From Colivivens sp963594655 (GTDB lineage: Bacteria > Bacteroidota > Bacteroidia > Bacteroidales > Bacteroidaceae): 64,000 nucleotides of DNA. Made by a program: the position numbers and the translations under genes. The notes below the pieces were generated by a model. It searched no databases and had not been told where the DNA came from. It worked only from the letters and a program-made list of their open reading frames with translations. Position 1 is the stretch's first letter. The number at the start of each line of letters is the position of its first letter. Below, piece by piece: positions 58,139-64,000 of the stretch. Where the stretch lies: positions 18,728 through 82,727 of the forward strand of contig CAVBFD010000002.1 of NCBI GenBank assembly GCA_963594655.1, written 5' to 3'.

Positions 58139-59178
58139 TGCGTTCCCACCGTCTCTCATGGACTCTGTTGCTGGTGGCACTGGGCATACAGGCGGTGCCG
58201 GCCCAGCGACTGATGCGGCAGACCAATATCACACGCATGGGTGTTCCCTATGGCCATTACAGTGGGATAACCCATGTGAGCGACAGTCTGTATGCCGTGG
58301 TGAGCGACAAGGACGAGGCCGACGGTTTCCATTTCCTGCATGTCCGCATGGACACAGTAACTGGCAGGATACTCGGGGTAAGCAGACACGAACCGTCCCG
58401 ATACGGGGAGAATTTGGAAAGGGCAAGTGCCGTGAAGTCGCCCCAGCGTGACCTTGAGGGCATCGCCTACTACCCTCCGTCCAACTCGTTCTTCATCTCA
58501 GGCGAGGCGGACCAGCGGATTCTCGAATACTCGTTCGAGGGACTGCCAACAGGCAGGGAACTGTCTGTGCCGGCTGAGTTCGGGAAAGACCGTATACAGG
58601 ACAACTTGGGGTTTGAGTCTCTCACATACAATGACTCCACCCGCCTCTTCTGGACTACCACCGAAGGGGCGTTGAAAGCGGACATGGACGGAACGCCCCT
58701 GCTGCGCCGCCTCCAGAGTTTCACCGCTGACCTGCAGCCGTCACGGCAGTACCTCTACGAGATGGACCGACCGTTAAAGAAGAAAAGATACCGCACGTTC
58801 GTGCATGGAGTGTCCGATATGCTGGCGATGGATGACGGCAGTCTACTTGTGATGGAGAGAGAGGCACTGATTACACCCCGATACGTGGGAAGCTACTGCA
58901 TAGTGAAACTCTACCGTGTCGTCCCCGACACCGCCGCAGTTCCATCCGGTGCCGTCTCAGTAGTATCCACCACTACCCCATTGCCCAAACACCTCATCTG
59001 CCAGTTCCGCACCTCTCTGAAGGTCGGCAAGATGAACTTCGCCAACTACGAAGGACTATGCCCCGGACCAAGACTCTCCAACGGCAGACAGACAGTCCTT
59101 CTCATCAACGACTCCCAGAACGGACAAGGCAACAGACTGTACCGTGCGAAGGACTATATCAAGGTCATCATCCTGTGA
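58138..59178 (+). CDS. Phytase-like esterase domain protein, secreted
   Basis: The 346-residue protein has a short signal peptide (WTLLLVALGIQAVPAQ) and a beta-propeller-like fold of the 'esterase-like activity of phytase' family: YGHYSGITHVSDSLYAVVSDKDEADGFHFL, RDLEGIAYYPPSNSFFISGEADQRILEY, DNLGFESLTYND, and NYEGLCPGPRLSNGRQTVLLINDSQNGQ. Members are periplasmic or extracellular; some act on phosphate esters, but the true activity is usually unknown. It shares one base with pepD and is therefore probably translated with it. Confidence 0.8.
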   Translation: MRSHRLSWTLLLVALGIQAVPAQRLMRQTNITRMGVPYGHYSGITHVSDSLYAVVSDKDEADGFHFLHVRMDTVTGRILGVSRHEPSRYGENLERASAVKSPQRDLEGIAYYPPSNSFFISGEADQRILEYSFEGLPTGRELSVPAEFGKDRIQDNLGFESLTYNDSTRLFWTTTEGALKADMDGTPLLRRLQSFTADLQPSRQYLYEMDRPLKKKRYRTFVHGVSDMLAMDDGSLLVMEREALITPRYVGSYCIVKLYRVVPDTAAVPSGAVSVVSTTTPLPKHLICQFRTSLKVGKMNFANYEGLCPGPRLSNGRQTVLLINDSQNGQGNRLYRAKDYIKVIIL

Positions 59179-59222
59179 CAGTATGACAAGTGTATCTCAA
59201 CGGTATTCTGGACCAGAAGTTA

Positions 59223-59260
59223 TTTATAAGGTGACTATTGACACAACGTCACCTTATAAA
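59223..59260. terminator. Inverted repeat between convergent genes, overlapping the LRR gene stop
   Basis: TTTATAAGGTGAC (59223-59235) pairs perfectly over 13 bases with GTCACCTTATAAA (59248-59260) across a 12-base loop. The right arm covers the last codons and stop of the minus-strand LRR gene. There is no strong T-run on either side, so it may act as a transcript end or a stabilising 3' hairpin. Confidence 0.6.
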
Positions 59261-60790
59261 CATCTTCTTGCCGTCAACGATGTTCAGCCCCTTGGACAGC
59301 CCCTGCTTGCGCATACCATTGAGGTCGTAGACAGTAGTCTTACCGCTGTTCCCTCCTGTCAACTCCCTGACGGGGATGAATCCTGTGGCAGTACCGTCCT
59401 CGTCATCAAAGCTGATGTCGATTGACCTTTTGGCGGCAGCCGCACTTGCTGGAATCTGGAGATATGCCTTGTTGGCAGAAATGGTACAGTTCTCACCCGG
59501 CACATGAAATCCGACACCGTCGTCTCCATTGCCCAACACATAGTTGGTGTTGGAACCGTCAGATTTTGACAGGCTGATACTCTCCAATGTGCCTACAAGC
59601 ATATTGACGTACATATAGTCTGTTTCGGAAAGAGGAATGTTGTACGTACCTTCAGCGCCTTTAAGGATGAACCCCGTATTTGCCGGAACCGCCATGACGC
59701 GGGTCAGAAGCACCGTACCTGCGGCAGGACTGAAACCGGTGGCTATGTACGCCTTCACATCTGTCTGATTGGTGAAATCAAGGTCCTCGTCAAAGCATGC
59801 GGTAGCGATGCCGGCATCGGAGACACTTACAGGCAAGCGGACTGTCTCGATGTTTGTGAAGCCAGACCACGGTGCCGTAGTTCCGCATGTCTCTTTCAGT
59901 GCCGTACGGCAATACAGTATTGTGGATGACGGAACGTTCGAGAAGGCATTTGTAGCGCACTCCGGCAGTGTCTTACCAAATACACTCACGCTCTTCAGGC
60001 CGGTGCAACTACGGAACGCACAACTACCGATACTTTCCACACTACCGGGAATGATGATGTCGGACAGGCTTGAGCAAACGTTGAACGCATATGATCCAAT
60101 GCTTGTGACGGATTTCCCGATTGTAACAGAAGTCAGGCTTTTGCAACAGTCGAACGCCTGACTGCCAATACTGGTCACCGCATCGGGAATAGTGACAGAC
60201 TCCAGCTTTGAACAATTCTGGAACATACAGCCTCCAATTTTCGTCACTCCCTCGGGAATGGTGACGGACTGCAGGCTTGAACAAGAGTAGAACGCATTGT
60301 CGCCAATGCTGGTCACTGCATCCGGGATGTTGACGGAAACCAGACTTGAGCAAGAGAAGAACGCGTTCATGCCAATACTTGTCACTGTAGTGGGCAGAAC
60401 CACAGTCCTCAGTTTACCGCATTTATAGAACGCATAATCTCCGAGTATGTTTTCTTTCGTGTTGGAGGTTGAATAATAGTAGTTTTTTGCATCCTTCACG
60501 ATGGACGCACACGACAAGTCCAAGTCGGCAAGCACGCCTTCGGTCGCGTTTCCGTTTACATCACTTCCTGCCATCTCACGCAGACAGAGAATATCAGCCC
60601 CGTTAAGAGGTCCGGACACTTTCAGACTGGTAATGGTGAGTTTGTCATCACCGACTTGTTCAGACAACGTACCTGCTGCCTCCAACGTAACATCCTTAGA
60701 GACATCTTCCGCATGAACATAAAGACAAGCAAGTAGCATAAAAGCCGCTGTCATAGAAATCTTTCTAACCGTGTATAATATCAATGCCAT
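59249..60790 (-). CDS. BspA-like leucine-rich repeat surface protein
   Basis: The 513-residue protein has a signal peptide (to about residue 27, YVHAED). About seven LRR_5 (Treponema/BspA-type) repeats follow, with the pattern VTSIGxxAFxxCSSLxSVxIPxxV, at about residues 115-275. A C-terminal part then ends in a short VYDLNGMRKQGLSKGLNIVDGKKMFIR-type tail (split here by the family's YDLNG and IVDGKK motifs), like C-terminal sorting tails of Prevotella surface proteins. BspA proteins bind host matrix or other bacteria. The start at 60790 lies after a clear promoter. Confidence 0.88.
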   Translation of the reverse strand: MALILYTVRKISMTAAFMLLACLYVHAEDVSKDVTLEAAGTLSEQVGDDKLTITSLKVSGPLNGADILCLREMAGSDVNGNATEGVLADLDLSCASIVKDAKNYYYSTSNTKENILGDYAFYKCGKLRTVVLPTTVTSIGMNAFFSCSSLVSVNIPDAVTSIGDNAFYSCSSLQSVTIPEGVTKIGGCMFQNCSKLESVTIPDAVTSIGSQAFDCCKSLTSVTIGKSVTSIGSYAFNVCSSLSDIIIPGSVESIGSCAFRSCTGLKSVSVFGKTLPECATNAFSNVPSSTILYCRTALKETCGTTAPWSGFTNIETVRLPVSVSDAGIATACFDEDLDFTNQTDVKAYIATGFSPAAGTVLLTRVMAVPANTGFILKGAEGTYNIPLSETDYMYVNMLVGTLESISLSKSDGSNTNYVLGNGDDGVGFHVPGENCTISANKAYLQIPASAAAAKRSIDISFDDEDGTATGFIPVRELTGGNSGKTTVYDLNGMRKQGLSKGLNIVDGKKMFIR

Positions 60791-60813
60791 GTCATAAAAT
60801 TTTTTTGGACGTG

Positions 60814-60845
60814 CAAAATTACGACAAATTCCCGGTTCTGCCAAA
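60814..60845 (-). promoter_or_regulatory. Promoter of the LRR gene (TTTG-N20-TAATTTTG)
   Basis: On the minus strand TTTG (60845-60842) and TAATTTTG (60821-60814) are separated by 20 bases, with the start codon 23 bases downstream. The remaining gap to 60954 shows a short CCGACA/TGTCGG hairpin and nothing else. Confidence 0.65.
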
Positions 60846-60954
60846 GGAGTTTGGGGAAGAAAATGTTTTCGCCACCTTTTTGTCAAGAATCATAACCGAC
60901 AAAACTCCGTGTCGGATTTTATTCGTAACTTACCAACGACAAAAGCGGAAGAAC

Positions 60955-63558
60955 CTAATATTGCGAGATGTTGTTCAGTTCTTTCATCGTGATTTCACGA
61001 GGCTTCTCCGACAATGTTTTTTGCAGGGCTTCCACCGAGATTTCCATGGAAGGGGCGAAGTCTGCGGATCGCATATAGTCAAGCACGCTCTCGTAGAACG
61101 CCCTGCCCTCTGGATATTGCGAAGCCTTGTCGAGGTCGCTCATGCAGACGAGGAGCTTACCCTTGCCCACCTTCCACTCCATCACGAGTCCGAGTTTATG
61201 GTTGCGCTCGATGTTGTCGATGACCTGCACTACGGGCCTGTAGTCCTCGGCAAAGTTGTCGAGTACCAGAGGGTGCGACTCCTTGATGACGGGGAACCAC
61301 TGACAGTTGGTGTGCATCTCCGTGGGGAAAGCGCGGAAAAGGGGATGATTGGGGTCGGTAAGGATGCCGAGCGTACCGGGTGAGACAGCCTTCTTGTTGT
61401 TCTCGCAGATGGTCTTGAACATACGGTAGTTCCAGTAGTCGGTCTGGAAGAGACCGTCCACGGTATGGGGCAGACTGTCGGGCATCCAGAGAACCTTGCT
61501 CCCTTCCTCCAACTGCTTGGCGATGTCGGCAGTCAGATTCTTGGCGATGACGATACCTTTCTTGTTTAGGGTAATCTTGGGATAGACCCAAAGTTTATAC
61601 GAGTTCTTCGCCTCTGTTCCTTCGACGGCAAGCGACAGGTTGAGTTTTACAGGCTTGTCAACACGGATTTCCTTGCCAATCTCGCCCACATCTATCAGTC
61701 CCTCATCGGTCGTAAGGATGTTGAGGACACCATCTGCCACTTCCACCCCTGCCTTATCTCCCAGACAGAACGTACCCTTGTCGGCTGAGATTTTCCATCT
61801 CAGTGCCTTGCCCTGGAGCGAAGTGCCACCGTAATTCGCCACTTGTATCTTTGCCTTTAGCGTGTCGCCCGACTCGAAGCAGAACCTGTCTGCCACAAGC
61901 AACGGCACGACTGGCGAACACCACTGCCTCCATTCCTCGGGCGTGGTGATGCCCTTGCTCTCCATAAAGGCGTCGAGGATGCCCACGAAGGCACTGCCCT
62001 GACCGGGATAGTCCTGAATGTCGAGCAGTTGGAAACCCGCCATGTTCTTCGTGCGAAGGTCCATCTCGATGTCTGCCTTGTAGAGCTTCACGCTCCACAG
62101 ACCGGAAGCCCTGTGGAAGTCCTCTGCCTGTGGGGTCATCCCCGCGGCGGCGAGACGTTTACGGAACATCTCGAAGTTGCAGGGCTGAAGCACACCTGTG
62201 TATTTCTTCATCTCTCTGTAGTTGGGATAAGTCTGGAACTGCCCCGTCTCGTGGGAGATGATGGGGATGCCCGCCTTGCCGTCCTTCTGCCAAGACTGAG
62301 GCTTTGCCCAAGGGTCACAAGCCTCGTCGAAGTTCATCACGGTGTTGGGACGGAAGTGGTTGATCACGCCGCCGTCGTAGGCGTCGGCAAAGGAGAACGA
62401 CCCGCGGGTGTGGGTGTTATACTTGCCCCATCCCTCGCCACTGATGCGGCAGGTGGTGAAGTAATCCATCCCCTCTTTCACTCCTTGATAGCCGAGATAG
62501 TAATTGCTGCCGAAAGTATAGTATTTGTCGGGGGCTATCTGGCGGAAGTCATCCACAAACTCCTTCATCTTGTCGATGTCGCCCCACAGTTCGTTGCCGA
62601 GCGCCATCATGCGGAAGGAGGGATGATGACCGTACTCCCTGAGTATGTTCACACCCTCCTGGTGCAGGAAGCGCATGAGTTGCTCGTCCTTCTTGTCGAA
62701 AGATCCCCAGAATGGAAGTTCAGGCTGGAGATAGATGCCCAGTGAGTCTGCCGCCACGAAGGCCGCCTCGGGCGGACACCAGGAGTGGAAACGCACATGA
62801 TTGATGCCGTACTCGCGGCAAGTGCCGAGGTACTTCATCCATCCCTCCACGGTCATGTCCACATGACCTGTCAGAGGCCATACGGCAGCGTCGTGCTTGC
62901 CACGGAGAAATACCTTGTGGCCGTTGGCGTAGAAGTGGGCTCCCTCTATATGGAAATCCTTGAAGCAAGGCAAAATATCCGGATTCTTCACTCCCCGTTC
63001 TTCTCTCTTCACTTCCTTGGTATTGTCCTTCACTTCCAGACGGATGTCTCCTATGATTCCGTTCCAGTTGGTCTGCGTGTCTTCGGTATAGGCGTGGCTG
63101 GAGGCATAGATTTGCCCCGGCACGCCCTTCGAGTTGTCCACCACGATTTCCAGCAGGTGCTTGCCCGGCTTCAGTTTCTGTGGCAAGAGGTATCTCTGTG
63201 GGGTACTGATGTAGTTGCAGGAGTCCACGAGTTGTCCGTCGAGATACACCCATGTAGTCTTGGTGCGCTCCAGGAAAATCATCAGTTGCTTCTTCTTCCA
63301 TTCCTTGGGAATCTCTATGGTGCGTGAATAGCGGGCAGCTCCCTTGTAGGCACTGCGGCGTGTGAGGTGGGTTGTCTCGGTAAGGTCGGTGGGCGCGATG
63401 CCCAGGCTATTGGTGTCGATGGTGCCGGGCAGGGTGGCGCGCTTCACCGCCTTGTCATTTCCCAACGTCACGTTCCATTCACCGGCAAGCGAGATGCTCT
63501 GCGCTTGTGCGCCCAGACTCATCAGTCCCAGGCAAAAGATTATAAAAGAGGTCTTCAT
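60955..63558 (-). CDS. GH2-family glycoside hydrolase, secreted
   Basis: The 867-residue protein has a signal peptide (MKTSFIIFCLGLMSLGAQAQ), then the GH2 sugar-binding domain (SLAGEWNVTLGNDKAV, WVYLDGQLVDSC, NWNGIIGDIRLEV), a linker and a TIM barrel. The probable acid/base is in MALGNELWGDIDK (about 321) and the nucleophile in PIISHETGQFQTYP (about 432). After the barrel comes a beta-rich region of 350 residues. It is more distant from LacZ than the enzyme at 28175 and may be a beta-galactosidase, beta-glucuronidase or another exo-enzyme; sequence alone does not settle this. The start is 63558. Confidence 0.87.
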   Translation of the reverse strand: MKTSFIIFCLGLMSLGAQAQSISLAGEWNVTLGNDKAVKRATLPGTIDTNSLGIAPTDLTETTHLTRRSAYKGAARYSRTIEIPKEWKKKQLMIFLERTKTTWVYLDGQLVDSCNYISTPQRYLLPQKLKPGKHLLEIVVDNSKGVPGQIYASSHAYTEDTQTNWNGIIGDIRLEVKDNTKEVKREERGVKNPDILPCFKDFHIEGAHFYANGHKVFLRGKHDAAVWPLTGHVDMTVEGWMKYLGTCREYGINHVRFHSWCPPEAAFVAADSLGIYLQPELPFWGSFDKKDEQLMRFLHQEGVNILREYGHHPSFRMMALGNELWGDIDKMKEFVDDFRQIAPDKYYTFGSNYYLGYQGVKEGMDYFTTCRISGEGWGKYNTHTRGSFSFADAYDGGVINHFRPNTVMNFDEACDPWAKPQSWQKDGKAGIPIISHETGQFQTYPNYREMKKYTGVLQPCNFEMFRKRLAAAGMTPQAEDFHRASGLWSVKLYKADIEMDLRTKNMAGFQLLDIQDYPGQGSAFVGILDAFMESKGITTPEEWRQWCSPVVPLLVADRFCFESGDTLKAKIQVANYGGTSLQGKALRWKISADKGTFCLGDKAGVEVADGVLNILTTDEGLIDVGEIGKEIRVDKPVKLNLSLAVEGTEAKNSYKLWVYPKITLNKKGIVIAKNLTADIAKQLEEGSKVLWMPDSLPHTVDGLFQTDYWNYRMFKTICENNKKAVSPGTLGILTDPNHPLFRAFPTEMHTNCQWFPVIKESHPLVLDNFAEDYRPVVQVIDNIERNHKLGLVMEWKVGKGKLLVCMSDLDKASQYPEGRAFYESVLDYMRSADFAPSMEISVEALQKTLSEKPREITMKELNNISQY

Positions 63559-63578
63559 TGTATCGTTGTATTTGCGCA

Positions 63579-63586
63579 CAAAGGTA
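63579..63586 (-). promoter_or_regulatory. -7 promoter element of the second GH2 gene
   Basis: On the minus strand TACCTTTG (63586-63579) is 20 bases before the start codon at 63558. The expected -33 TTTG is not found. The box rules out an alternative ATG at 63579. Confidence 0.5.
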
Positions 63587-63690
63587 CTATAATATTTTTA
63601 TATTTCCGCAGTTGGCAGGGAAAAAAACTAAACGGAAGCCATGAGAACTATCGCATGACAACATCAAATGGTTGTCATTGTCCACATGAG

Positions 63691-63905
63691 AATTTCATCG
63701 TATTGCAAATATATCTGCGGTTAGTTTTTGCTGCGAAGCAGCCTGTTTTTGCCCGAACGTCATGCAGATGCGGCGTGCCGCATCGGAGAGGGGGCTGTGA
63801 CGGCAGTGGGAGCCTCGGCTCACAAACTGACGGCAGAGCCTCCGCCCATAGCCTCATGACGTGAGGCTGCATGACGTTCGGGGGTTTTGTCTTGTTTTTT
63901 TTCTA
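63691..63905 (+). repeat. Structured repeat, copy B (long form)
   Basis: This copy has AATTTCATCGTATTGCAAAT, then GGTTAGTTTTTGC, a GCTGC-GAA-GCAGC hairpin (63730-63742), CCTGTTTTTGC, and a 16-base perfect outer stem (63752-63767 with 63867-63882). Inside are hairpin ATGCGGC/GCCGCAT (63768-63783), an interrupted arm 63793-63807 with 63826-63840 (12 of 15 pairs) capped by GAGCC/GGCTC, and hairpin CCTCA/TGAGG (63852-63866). The tail is GGGGTTTTGTCTTG and eight T's. It fills most of the gap 63559-63983. It is nearly identical in its flanks to copy A, in inverted orientation. Confidence 0.85.
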
Positions 63906-63946
63906 AAAAGATACCATCAACGTCCCTCTGAACCGAAAATTATCAG

Positions 63947-63954
63947 TACCTTTG
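63947..63954 (+). promoter_or_regulatory. -7 promoter element for the last gene
   Basis: TACCTTTG lies 29 bases before an ATG at 63984. No TTTG is seen at the usual -33 distance. Confidence 0.45.
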
Positions 63955-63983
63955 TGCCAAAGGAACGTGAAGACTGTAAGATT

Positions 63984-64000
63984 ATGGCCATAAGAGAAAG
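63984..64000 (+). CDS. Start of an unidentified gene (truncated by the window)
   Basis: Only MAIRE and part of a sixth codon are visible. The ATG follows a -7 promoter box at a normal distance, which makes a real gene likely, but nothing can be said about its product. Confidence 0.35.

Overview
The window is chromosomal DNA from a member of the Bacteroidota, most likely a gut- or rumen-type Bacteroidales close to Prevotella. The evidence is: the TTTG/TAnnTTTG (-33/-7) promoter form in front of several genes; the near absence of Shine-Dalgarno sequences; the hisGDCB order with a bifunctional HisB; a methylmalonyl-CoA decarboxylase operon (propionate by the succinate route); DUF4369-TlpA thioredoxins; BspA-type leucine-rich repeats; many lipoproteins; and SusC/D-free glycosidases (two GH2, one GH51). 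There are no rRNA or tRNA genes, prophages, complete insertion sequences or CRISPR arrays that I can see.

Layout. 1-7.2 kb (+): the end of an FtsX-type ABC permease, an AmgK-like sugar kinase fused to a RapZ C-terminal domain, a MurU-like nucleotidyltransferase (cell-wall sugar recycling), then hisG, hisD, hisC, hisB. 7.4-11.8 kb (+): methylmalonyl-CoA epimerase and the Na+-pumping decarboxylase, whose biotin carrier has two biotinyl domains. 11.9-21.0 kb: dapF, then a leftward block with a C69 dipeptidase, a CapA-like lipoprotein, recA, a FAD oxidoreductase, an MBL hydrolase, murB and a DUF4348 lipoprotein. 21.1-21.5 kb: two head-to-head copies of a structured repeat. 21.6-25.4 kb (+): a TlpA protein, a lysozyme-fold protein and an SLC13 transporter. 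25.4-36.2 kb (-): acyl-ACP thioesterase, mtnN, a COG0523 GTPase, a GH2 beta-galactosidase, an NlpC/P60 lipoprotein, trxB, lolA and ftsK. 36.3-39.3 kb: a beta-helix lipoprotein overlapping mtgA tail to tail, and an OmpA lipoprotein. 39.5-53.9 kb (+): proS, an S37 peptidase, clpC, a PurF paralogue without its N-terminal cysteine, a ThiE/TenI-like protein, prs, a second TlpA protein, a small lipoprotein, a GH51 arabinofuranosidase and an RluA-type pseudouridine synthase. 53.9-63.6 kb: ridA, pepT, an OmpH/Skp-like lipoprotein, a small membrane protein, pepD, a phytase-like esterase, a BspA-like LRR protein and a second GH2 enzyme. The window ends with a third repeat copy and the first codons of another gene.

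The most unusual content is the repeat family at 21139-21302, 21331-21523 and 63691-63905. The copies share flanking sequence (a TAGTTTTTGC box, a small hairpin, GTTTTTGC, and a CGGGGGTT...TTTTTTTTC tail). Two of them fold by eye into the same four-part architecture with unrelated stem sequences, and the third looks like the same element with two arms deleted. Covariation of this kind suggests selection on a folded RNA or single-stranded DNA. Other points of interest are the kinase-RapZ fusion beside MurU, the double-biotinyl carrier, the glutaminase-dead PurF paralogue in a possible PRPP cluster, and several terminator hairpins placed inside coding sequence.
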